DNA from: Cynocephalus volans
Lineage: Eukaryota > Chordata > Mammalia > Dermoptera > Cynocephalidae
Direction: 5' to 3'
Assembly: GCF_027409185.1 (NCBI RefSeq)
Contig: NC_084462.1
Coordinates: 182,952,071-183,016,070 of the forward strand
Length of the DNA stretch: 64,000 bases
Positions 1-16,100 of this stretch are shown here, piece by piece. A program made the translations under genes and the position numbers. How positions within the stretch are numbered: position 1 is the first letter of the stretch; every line of letters starts with the position of its first letter. Below the pieces are notes generated by a model. The model made no database searches and was not told where the DNA came from. It worked only from the letters and a program-made list of their open reading frames with translations.

Positions 1-164
1 CTGGTCACCATAGGACCCTGTACAGAGTCTCCACTCAGAAGGTCCTCACCAGATGTATTCCTGAACCACGGACTTCCCAATCTCTGAACTGTAAGAATAA
101 ATTTCATTTTGTTATAAATTACCTAGTTTCAGGTGTTATAAGCAATAGAAAACGGACTTAATAC
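1..164 (+). repeat. 3' part of a MaLR-type LTR
   Basis: The sequence resembles the 3' end of MST/MLT1 LTRs: a segment like cttggacttcccagcctcc, aataaattt, then a run like ttataaattaccta and an end near ggacttaataca. It starts before the window. The subfamily was not determined. Confidence 0.6.
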
Positions 165-2898
165 AAAGAGAGAGGGAGTTCTCAGTGGAGGGAAAATATC
201 TTACATCTCCTTTGAGGATTCTGTGCCCTGACTGGATGATTCTTGATAAACATTCAGCCGAGCCAGAGCCCTTAGTCATCCAGAGCAAGAGGCCTCTGTA
301 TCCCTGTTTCCCCCTTCCCCCTGCCACCAACAGCCCCTTTCGATCACACTATCCAGTCACGCTCTAGTTCATTCAACCCACACTTTTTTGCAGTTCACCT
401 CGTGCCACTCGGGCTTTTGCCCCAACATGGGAGTCTCTGACAGCAATGACCACAGTGTGACGTGCCTGTCACACCAAGGACGTCACTCCCAGCGTCACTG
501 GCACCTTCTTGTCTAGTCCTTACAAAGGCCCCAGAGGAGGAAACCGAAGCTGAGCAAGGGTAACTGTTCCTAGTCCCGCGGTCCAGACTGCTGTGGAAGA
601 CCTGTCCCAGGGAGCAGGGAAGGCAGGGGGCACACTAGGCATGTGAGAAAGTATGTGACAGCTCATCAAATTAAGGGGTCACCATCTTCATGGCAAAAGC
701 AGCCTTCTTGCTATTAAAAGAATGCACAGTGAAAGAATTCCCTTCAGGGCCAGGATCTTCATGTTGTTACCTTGGACTGGAGTGACAAGCAACTCTTAAA
801 ACCTGCTGTCAGAGCAGGGCAAGCTGACAGTAGTAGCTTGGCATAGGTTCAGTCACTGGTGGTGTCTCCTAATAGACGTTTCCAGGCTTATCTTCACGGG
901 CCTCTCCATTTAAGCAGGATGAGGCCGGTTTGGGATGGAACCTTCCCAGCTGAGGCTCGGGAGTTCTGTACCTTTGCAGCTGTGGGATAAGCGTTTTCAC
1001 AAAGACTGCCCTGCGGTCCCCAGGGCTTTCGGGATTGGAAACCCACCTGCTAAGTGGTGAATGCATCCAGTTTATTGTAAGTGGGAGCTGCAGACAAAGC
1101 TGGGCCCTGTGGTTTCTGCAGCCCTGCAGGTCAGTTCTGGAAGCAGGCTCTGCGGTGGACATGTATGAGCGGGAAGCTCACTGGGCAGTGCTCTCACCTG
1201 GGGGTGACTCAGGCAGTTGGGCTGTGACTTGTCCCAAGGTCTCCGCTGCCACCAAGGGGAGCTTGGAGGCTGGGCTGGACCTTCTGAAGAGTTGTCTGAG
1301 TGGCTGAGGCTGCCCACAGCCAGGTGTGGCCTCTTAAGTGAGGACCTCTCAGAGAGGGCTGAGAGCTGAGGGCCAGTGGAACTGCAGCAGCAGGGACTGG
1401 ATAGGCCTCCGTCCTGCAGGGGAGCAGGGCAGATGACCATTGGCTAGCACATGCATGACTGTGGGTGCTGGGTAAATGCACCCAGCATTTCAGTGAGAAT
1501 TTTGAACTCGTTTTCTAAGTTGATCTACATCCATTCTTGCTTTACCTGAAAACCAGTTAGACTAAGCACACTAGCTAGAAGGGCTCTTCTCTGGAGCAGG
1601 TCTCTTTACAGTCTAGCATCTTCTCTGCTGCTCTGCTTCCTGAGTTTAGGCATCAAGTCGTCTCTGTTCTCTGTGTCTGAAAGGTGCAGGCCACCCCTCA
1701 GCACGCCAGCTTCCCTGCCAGGCCGACGCCCAGCACCCCAAGTTCCTTCTGCCCCAGCTGGGGTCCCATGCTCCGTGTGTCCAGGCACTGTGACTTCATT
1801 TTAAGCAGTTCATAAGCAGGTGACTGCCCTTGACTAGCTTTGCTGGGCCCTGCCAGTGTGGGGTGAGTGGAGTGGGCTGTCGCTCTGCCGTCTTCTGCTC
1901 TGTACTGGGCAGCAGGGCTCTCAGCTTGATTATCACAGGTTTGTGAAGAGATCAAACTTCCTTAGGGTCACTGCAACCCTAAGGTATCCAGCAGGTGGCC
2001 ACAGGGGCGGAGGTCCTGGGGTATTTGGGGACCTCATACTTCATTTGGGTGAAGTGAGCCCCAGTGGCCAGCCGCCCAGTTCCCAGGGCTTGTGTGATCA
2101 GAATTACTGCTCTGCCCTGACCCTAGCCACCCTCTCACTTCTCTCTGTGCACTCCTAAGTTCCACGTGTATAGAATCTTCATCACCAAGAAAGTCCAGTG
2201 AGCCCTGGGTGGTGGGTCTCTGAGCCTTCCCCTCCTGGTTCCTTGGACTGAGGAAGCATCTTCAGAGCCTTCCAGGCCTGGTGTCTGACCATGCTAAACC
2301 CTGCTTCATCCCCAAGTTCTGCTCCAGCTTCTTCCAAATCCTCCCTCAAAGGTCAGCAGGCCGCAAAGACTCCAGGGAAATGTCCAGAATAAACCTCATG
2401 CCTTGAGGACATAGGCTTTTGTCAGTTGGAGCCCCTCACCCTCCATTTAGCAGATTTACTATGCTTTCTTCATTGGCATAGTGGGGTGATATTGTGTCCC
2501 TTGCTGGTTTAGGTTAATTCCTGCTGTGGAATTTCATGGCCCTTTCATGGTGCTGATCTTTGGTTCTGGTAACAGGACTAGGGCCAGAAAGGAGTTGCTA
2601 AAATGAACTGCCATTGGGCCCACTGTGAGAAATGACCTAAAGCACAGTGATGTGTGCTCAGCTGCAGGACAGTCAAACCATGTGCCCGCAGGGCTGTCTG
2701 GGTGCACTCCCTGCCCGGCAGGACCTTGGCCACTGGGCAGTCAGGCCCTGACCCCCTGGGAGCACTGGGCACACCTCCTGCAGCACTGCATCAGAAGCCT
2801 GCCCACTACAGGCCGCCTGGTGTGTGGGACATGGGAGGGAGGCTTTCTCAGTGGGGTGGCAGAGCTGCATTTTAACACTTTGTTGTCTTCTCTCCCAG
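165..2898. other. ZFYVE21 intron 1 (3' part)
   Basis: GC-rich sequence without a recognisable exon. I looked for the expected first exon (ending in WVPDKE codons) and did not see it, so it lies upstream of the window. No SINE was found. Open frames here lack homology I can name. Confidence 0.6.
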
Positions 2899-7971
<5,073 letters not shown>

Positions 7972-8600
7972 CTCCACATGAGAGCTGAACTTGGAGGGCA
8001 TCTGGTCAGCAGGACTGAGCCACTTGGAACAGCAGTGCCTGCTCCCTGTGCCCAGCAGGAATGAATCCCACATGTGCTAGGAAATGCAGCTCAAGAATGT
8101 GGAAAACCAGTATTCACTTACCTAGTGCAATATGTACACAGTTCATTAACGCTTTAAGCAGCCTCACGTTTTAGAATGTATTATCTTGTTGATACAAAAT
8201 TGGGGGTGGGAGAGACTGTGCTATACAGCTGCTAAACTATTTCAGCATAAACTATGCCACGTTTTATGTGTTCCCAGGTTTACTAGAAGGTTCTGGCCCA
8301 CCAGTGTTCATTAATTCTTCCATAGACACAATTTGGGTAGTGATAACCCTGGCCTCTGGTTTGTAATGGAGCCTGCTCCATCTTTCATAGCCAGTTTACA
8401 GCATTTGCCTTAGCCTATTTAATAGACTGCCCGTTTTCTTTGTCACTAATGTTGGGCTATGTACAATCCTTTGATAATTCACTAAGGGGAAGGTGCCTGC
8501 TTTGTGTTTTGTACTTTTCACTTACTATTTCACTTTATTAAAATGACTGTACAGTAATTTGTATATAAAGCTTATGATTAAAACCTATTTTGAAACTACA
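7972..8600 (+). other. ZFYVE21: ZFYVE21 3' UTR
   Basis: About 630 bp of AT-rich sequence between the stop codon and the likely cleavage site. Two ATTAAA-type signals lie at 8537-8542 and 8577-8582, and the second is followed by a T/G-rich stretch near 8605-8625. No AATAAA is present in this part. The cleavage point is estimated, not observed. Confidence 0.75.
8577..8582 (+). terminator. ZFYVE21 poly(A) signal (ATTAAA)
   Basis: ATTAAA, the common variant signal, lies about 20 bp before the estimated end of the transcript, with a downstream tract rich in T and G. A second ATTAAA at 8537-8542 could act as an alternative. Confidence 0.6.
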
Positions 8601-8690
8601 GATCACCTTGCCTTATTGTGTTAGATAACCTGAGCTCTTGTGCCACAACAGCCCAGCCCTGGCTCCAGAACACAAGACTCGCAGGCACTG
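8601..8690. other. Intergenic gap between ZFYVE21 and PPP1R13B 3' ends
   Basis: Roughly 90 bp separate the two estimated poly(A) sites. From memory, the human genes are similarly about 80 bp apart. No repeat lies in the gap. It must hold the downstream elements for both cleavage sites. Confidence 0.7.
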
Positions 8691-10093
8691 GTGTGAGACA
8701 GCGGTTTATTGTGCACATTTACACGGCCTCTGAGTGTTGGGGTGGCAGCGGCCATGGTGCTATGACAGAGGCCATTCCCCAACGGCATTCACTTCTCTCA
8801 CCACACTGTGTATGATCCATGCACAAAAGTGATCAGCTACAGCACTGCATCAATGAATCTATACACATATTTATACATGAATTATACACAAGACTCATAC
8901 ATGAAAAATAAAGCCTAAGGGCCTGTGTTTTAATGAGGAAAAAAAAAACTTTCCAACATAGTTCTGGTAGTTTTGAATGGTCTAGTCAAAAAATACTTTT
9001 GGTGTATAAAAAGCTTACACGCACAATCCAACTTCAGTGAAGCAGAACGCCTTCCTTGTGTCGAGGCTGCAGCTGTGACAAAGGTCACTGCATCATAGCT
9101 GGCCCAGATGGGGGGCCCTCCCACCTCTAGCTCTCCTACCCCAGCTGCTGCCCTGCAGAGGCCCCTCGTGACACCAGGCACCTGCCATCCTTCAGGTGCC
9201 CAAACAGCCTCATCTGAGCCAGGCCTTGCTGTCCACCCGACACCAACCTCCACCCTTTGGTGCCGAGGACGCCACTTTCTGCAGTCAGACACTGATTCAA
9301 TCTGTGAGAGGATCAGAACTACACTGTGCAGCAAGAGAGGCTGTGAGAGGAGAAGGCAAGCGTGTGTGTGGAGGCTCTCTGGGCTGAATGTCACCTGGTC
9401 TTAAGCGCCCTTGTGCCTGTGGCATGGAAGTCTGTCCACAGCCCCAGGCTAGCACAATCCACCTTTAGGAACTAAACCAACTCCTGGAACAGGAAGCAGA
9501 ACACCCCAAGTTGGGCCATGGGGGGTGGTCAGTGGAGGCCTCGCATACACATTGGGCAACAACACTGGACAGAAGTTTCCAGACAAGCTCCTTTGGTGAT
9601 GAAGGAAGAACGGTGTGGGGAGAGGGTGAGCAAGATAATGGGTTTGATTCTCAGTGACATAAGGGCAGGGCTCTAGTAGGAGCGCACCTTATGTGGCTGC
9701 AAGTCTCACTGTTGGGGACAGGTGACATCTAAAATGAGGGGTGGACTTGTGTCCAAGTTAGTAAGAGCTTTTGTCTTTACTGGCAACCAACCAGGGTTAA
9801 TTATAGGGCTTCTTATTGGCAACAGGGGTGGGTGTTTTGAAAGCTGAGTGTTTATTTGGATTTACAGTAATTGGCAAAATTCAGTCCTCTTGGAGGCGAA
9901 AGTCCCTCTCCCAGTTGTGGGCAAATTGGAGAAAGGGCCTCACCTAGCAACTGCAGGAATTCACATTGTGGATGGTCTGCTAACACGAGCACCATTGAAA
10001 CCACTTCTAGCTTCAGCTTTCCTGTGGAGGCAGCAGAACAATGTCTTCAGCAGCTCCTAGGAGCTGGCAGGACAGTGGTGCTGCAAAGGAAGT
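8690..10093 (-). other. PPP1R13B: PPP1R13B 3' UTR
   Basis: About 1.4 kb after the stop codon at 10094-10096, in the same exon as the last 13 codons. No SINE or L1 was recognised in it. It is moderately GC-rich and ends near an AATAAA signal. Confidence 0.75.
8705..8710 (-). terminator. PPP1R13B poly(A) signal (AATAAA)
   Basis: TTTATT on the + strand reads AATAAA for the - strand transcript. It is the last such signal before ZFYVE21 begins. Cleavage is expected about 10-25 bp further on, near 8685-8695. A second AATAAA within the 3' UTR, around 9851-9856, could give a shorter mRNA. Confidence 0.65.
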
Positions 10094-10135
10094 TCAGGCG
10101 AGCGTGCGCTGCCGCGGCTTGATCCGAGGATACAA
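10094..10135 (-). CDS. PPP1R13B: PPP1R13B last coding exon (C-terminus and stop)
   Basis: An acceptor ending in ccccag at 10137-10136 precedes [13 protein letters not shown] and TGA (10096-10094). This is exactly the C-terminus remembered for human ASPP1. It is too short to appear as an open frame by itself and was found by completing the SH3 exon. Confidence 0.93.
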   Translation of the reverse strand: MYPRIKPRQRTLA

Positions 10136-13100
10136 CTGGGGAGCAATGCAAACAGGTTGGGATGAGGAAGAGCACAAGCAGGACCTGCGCCTCTGCTCCC
10201 CTCACCTCAGTGTGTTGCCCCAATGGCCGTGAGGCTCACTCTCCTCCCAGGCCTAAGCTGAGCTGTAACCTCTACTCTGAGACTCTACCCGCCTTGTAGA
10301 AAGTGCCCCCACCCCAGAGTATTCTGTCCCTCTATTTCCCTGACAGTGTGTCATTCCACCTAAACACTTGTCCCTGTCTGGAGGCCCATGAGGACATAAG
10401 CTCCTGTGGGCAGGCATCCAGGTGTCTGCTGTGTTCACTTAGGTGCTGGTAGTGCAAGGCACTCAGGGAAAGGTTGCTAAACGAATGAGGAGTATCTGCC
10501 AGCCTGGGCGAGGGCCGCAGGAGAAGACAGCAGAGGCAGCCCCTCTGCCAGGGGACTGACGCAATTATAAACGCAGCCTGCAAGCTCCTGCCTCCCTACC
10601 CACCGCCACTGAAGAAATTTCTGGGCTGTAGAGAACTCTAGACTGGGGAAAATCCAGGTGGGGTGAGACTAGTTGCTTGCTGAAGCTCCTCATGAACAGA
10701 GCACACTGCACCTTGTGAGTGTCAGCCTCCACACGAGCTGATGCCCCAACTGCTCCCATGGGACCTCCAGGGTCCTGCCTGAGCCTCATGCCAACTCTGC
10801 AAAGTGGGTACCTGCCCATGTACAGAGGGGGCTGCTCAGGCTTGGTCCCCAGCAGGATTAAACCCATGCTATGACCTGTGTTCTGTGACTTATGGGCAAG
10901 ATAAAAAGGACAGCTGATTTCCCAGTGCCACCCAAGTGGCTCAGGTGCTCACCCCTAGCAGGTTTTTGGGCACATAGCCCTCTCGGTCCCCAAGACGAGC
11001 CCACCACCACTCGGTCTCGCTGTCGTCCTTGCGCCTCAGGATGGTGATGGCGTCCCCTTCATGGAAGGATAGCTCGTCGCTGTTCTGGGCCTCGTAGTCC
11101 CACAGTGCATACACCATGCCTTTGTTCATCACCCCCAGCTTCTCCTGCACCCCTGGGACCAAAGAGCAGTGGTCAGGCTTCAGTGTGCAGCAGGTGCAGA
11201 GAGGAGCCCCACTCAAGCAGGACGACACGCTGCTGCTGAGGCTGCTCTCACAAGGCTCAACAGAGGTCATGGCTGAGGTGAGAGACCAGAGCCACATGAC
11301 CTGGTGCTTCCCCAGGCCCTACGGATGTCCCATGGCTTACTGTGAACAGCCCTTTGTTTGTCCTCCAATACAGTACTTCTTCTGAAGTCCTGAGTCCAGA
11401 GGCAAAGGTGTGTCATTCTAAAAGGGCATGTCTTAAGGTGAAACTTGTAACTCACATCTAGAACAAACTTCTAAAAGTCAGTAACTAAAAGAGCTGTGAC
11501 TGCTCTTGGATGGCAGTGAATGAACTACATACGATTGATGCACAACCTCTGAGCAAGCACACAACCAGGCAGCTCCTTGTGGGTACATTGAGAAAGGGCC
11601 TTCTGCAGGACACTTTGATTCTGAAGGCCAGTGGCAACTGCTGGGGGAGCCTCCCTCCTGCCCCACTAGGTGCCAGTGAGACTGCAGCCCCTCCCCATGG
11701 AGGCTTGAGTTGCCTGGGGGCTCTGTGCCCCCAACCCCACTGCACAACCTAGCCCTGCCCTAAGCGGTGGGTGTCTTCTGGCTGTTTTAGTTTATCACTG
11801 GCAGGTTCTCAAGTTACACATGGAATGAATGCCTTGTGACTGTTTAACACTCAGAATAAAGACGACAGTCCAGCTCTTGGGAAATCTGACCCTGGCCAAC
11901 GCAGCTTAATTAGGACATGAGCTTCACTCACCAAATGGTTCCAGAGACAAAGGGCCATGCCCCTCAGGCCTCGCAGAGATGGAGCGGCCCTGCTTCAAGC
12001 CCTGGGGCACCCCAGCAGTGAGGGCACAGATAAAGTGCCACCCAGCCACCCGCACCCATGACAGCTCTGCCCTGGGGCAGTATCTATGCAAAGTACAGAA
12101 AAGTCATTTTTGTTTTTAGCAATCTGGCATAGAATCCTAATGACACGGACCTTCAGTTATGTTTTCAGGAATGAGAGGAAGGGGCAATGTGGCTTCCATT
12201 TGAAGAAGACTCTCTGGCTGCCTCTGAGGTAGGTGGGAGCAGGCTGAGAATACTGCACTCATACAAGCGCAGCCCAGGAAGGAGTCTGAGGTGTGCCAGG
12301 CCTACCTACGTACCATATAAAAACTGGGAGCACTGAATATAGCCCTCTTCCATCTCCTCACACTTGTCAGCAGCAGTTTCAATGTCGCTGATGGTTGAGG
12401 CAAAGACGGCGGCGCCGCTCTCCACCAGCTGCTTGCAGAGGTGGACGCTGTTGCAGGAAGCAGCGCAGTGCAGTGGCGTCCTGCAATCAGAGCAGCATGA
12501 AGGTGCAGCCCAGATGAAGCTGCTTACCATGCACTTCTCACAGAAGGCACCATGCCTTCGCGCCAAGCAAGCTCCTGCGTTGTCTTTGTAATGGCATGAT
12601 TTCTATTAGCAAATTATTTTGGACCACGTATAAACTTTTGAAAAAGGCGGGCAGGAAGTGGATTAAGAGATGGCCTACAAATAGATGTTTGTTGCACAGC
12701 AATGTGAATGTACATAACACACTGAAATGTACATTAAGAAGTGGCTGAGATGGTAAGTTTTATGTTACGTGTATTTTACCACAAGTAAAACAAAAAGTTC
12801 AAATATACAGAATGAAAGCTGTTGGTCCCTGCAGAAGACCAGCAGGCCCTGCACAGCAGCACAGCCCTGATCCTGAAGACAAATGGAAACGAAAAACACC
12901 AACAGCCTCAGTGTCTAAAGAAAGGGGAACAGCTGAAGTTACTTTTCGTACAGGATAGATGAATGCAGAACACAGAGTGGGTATATTTCATGTAGAATAT
13001 AGGAGAAGGGGAAGAGTGAACAGTTAGCAGAAAGCTTAGGTTACAATGAAGTATAGGAAGAATATGACCTCAGCTACATCTTTAACAAAATAATCAACAC

Positions 13101-16100
13101 AAAAGGCTGGAATGTTAAGTGGCTAATGCTGACAACAGCTATCTTCCACGGATGGAAAGATGAGTATTCTTGCTCTCTCTCTCCATACTTCCCAATTTTC
13201 TAGAATACGAACTTTCCTTTGGTAAGGTAGGGAAAAGTGAATCTCTCAACCCCACACCCCCATGGGGCCCTCACCATCCGTCACTGTCAGCAGCGTTCAC
13301 GTTGACCCCAAAATCCAGCAGGAACTTCACGATGTGGTGGTGGCCAGCACACACTGCGTTGTGCAGTGGGGTGATCCCTTCGTCATTAGGCTTGCTGGGA
13401 TCTTCCACCTAGGACACACGGCATGTGAAGGCCCAGCCCACCCCCTTGGCAGCACACATAGTGGTGGGGGCTGCAGCTCACCTCGTAGATAATCCTTTGC
13501 ACCAGATCAAACTCTCCTTCCAGAGAAGCATCTAAGAGCAGTGCCAGAGGGTTAAACCGGACTCTCAGACCATGCCCTGTGCGCTCCGAATTGGGCTTCT
13601 TCAGGTTAGTGCGTTTGCTCTGCTGGGAAGGAAGCACACTTTCAGTTTAAAGACAATCTGCCAAAGTGAGGACAAGTGCAAGAACCAACACCTGGGTGGG
13701 AAGGAGTGGCAGGAGCCGCAGCCCTAACGCAGGGCTCTCTCCAAGAGCAGCTCCTGGAGCAGCAGCAGCAGTACCTAGGCAGTTGCCCCAAGCTCTCTCT
13801 GAGGGAAAGCACTGCCCTGGGGCTTGAGCCCCTGGCTCATACTCATAGAGGGGTACGGCTGCATATGGGATGCTCTTCTTTCCAGAAGACCTTGTGGGAG
13901 GGCATGTGGTGCCCGACAGTCCAGCTGCTCAGCTGGATGCCAGTCACAGGGGACTGAGCAGATCTTCCCACTGGCAGACAACAGGGCTCTTCCTGCATGT
14001 TGAGATCCCAGCTGAGGGCCTCTGTGCTCCATCAACACTGACTTCCCATCAGGGAGCTTTTTCTAGAAGGCTCTTCCCTCCCCTCTCTGCCCATCCTTCA
14101 GGTTCCCATGGCAGCTCTCTTCCTCAGTAAAGCCTCTGGGGCTCCCTGCCTGGTCCTCAGGGAGAGGGTCTGCCACCCCTGCATGCCTTTTCATGCCCAT
14201 GTGTCCATGCTCCCCCCAAGGCCCAACTCAGGGCAGCTGGGACATGCCTGGATCCTGCTGCTTCCAGCACAGCCTAATACAAGGGCAGTGCCCCAAAGGT
14301 CCTGGCCGCATACATGACCAGAAAGGCCTGGCTTTGGCCTAGCAATGACACCCACCGTGGACGCTGCCGGAGGGTGGACGACAGGAGGAAGAGGTGCTGG
14401 AGGAACTTGCTCTTCCCCTGGAGATGGGGCCTCAGTCACAGGGCTTGGGATTTGTTCTGTGGAGGGGACTGTGGCCAAGTTGTTGTTATTGTCCTCTGCA
14501 GGCTCAGGAGTTTGGTGGTTGGTTTGGGGACAGATGAGCTGTTCTGGTTCAGGGGAAGGTAGCTCGTTGTCATTGGCATCTGATGACGGAGCAGGCTCGT
14601 CAGGGAGTGGGGCTGTGGGTGGGGCAGGGGTGGGCTCTTCCAGGTTTCCATTGGCATTGGTATTTCCATTGTCCACGTCAGCCAAGGTGCCCATGAAGTC
14701 CTGGGAGGGGCTGGGCTGGTAGAAAGGGGTGCCCTCCATGCCTCCAGCCAACGTGTTGAAGCGCTGGTACAGCAGCTTCTGGATGTTGGGTCCACCGGGG
14801 CCCTCGGGCTCTGTGATGGAGCTGCGCTTTTTCAGGGGCCGGGGAGCATTGGCCAGCTTCCTGCGGAGGGCCTCCAGGTCCGCATCGCTCTGGTAGCGCA
14901 GCGGTGAGTGCACAATGGGTGTGAGCTTGGTGGGGCTGAGCGGCCGTGGCAGGCTCTCCACACCACTGCTGTCTCCAGCTGGGGCAGGGCCCTCCTGCTC
15001 CAGCTCCTTCTCAGCACACTCTGAGGATGGCTGAGGCTGTGACACACTGGTGGACAGTGACCCGTGGAGGAATGGTAGCGGCGATGGAGACGTAGATCCT
15101 GATGGTAAGACGGGTTTACCGTACACTGCAGAAGACACAAAGCACAGGGGCAGTTTCAACACTGCTGCTGGCCTGGGTCCAGCTGCTCAGCATCTGTGAC
15201 TCCACGAGAGATGGGCTCCGACAGGGAGATGTGTAAATCGGCTGCTGCTATTATATTCGAACTTTAAATCTCCAAGGAAGACTCAACTACAAGAACCTCC
15301 ACTGACTTCTTTTGAAAGGTAGGGTGTCTCTCTAAGGTATATGTTTTAACATTTGAGTTTCCAGAATTAAGACTTTTTCAAAAGAAAAAAAAGGCTGCTG
15401 ACCTGACTTCCCTGCCCCAAACAAGCTTGCCTTGTTTTCTGGCCACAGAAGACAACAAAACCACTAAATATGCATCTGACTCTTGGACTAACTCAAATGA
15501 TATAAAAACATGAGCCTCCGCAGAGTAGGAAGGTTTTATCTGGTAGTCCAGGATTCTTCCACCATGGCCAGAATCTTGCCCATAGGTGAAGACAGGCACC
15601 ACCACCTGGGAGGCCCTGGGCAGAGATGACCAGGCACACCCGGAAAGCCCTGAACTGAGTCTGGAAGCTGCAGCCAATGCCCAAGAATGTTTAAGGAGGC
15701 CCCAGGCCAGAGCTGACCTGCAGGATCCTCCTATGAAGGTCAGAAACACCATCAGCCTCCGCGGCATGTGTAGAGCTAAGCTCCATTCTCTCCATGGCCT
15801 TCCTAGAACACCTTAGGTTCCACACCCCAACCAGGCCTTTTCTCCCTTGTGGGCTCTGGCTCAGCTGTTGCCGGGAGGCCAGAAGGGCCAGCAGTCAAGG
15901 ACCATACCCTGCTCACTAGATAGCTCCTTGCATTAGTTACCACAAAGCAGGAGGAAAAGAGAAAATTCCTGAAATCTCACCCTTACAGCAGCTGGATTTC
16001 CTAAGAAGCGCAGGAAAGTGGACACTCAGACAGGAAGTCACAGAGCTGTGAATCATCTGCAAAACTGTTCCACACATTCTGTCTTTCATTCCTGTCTCAC

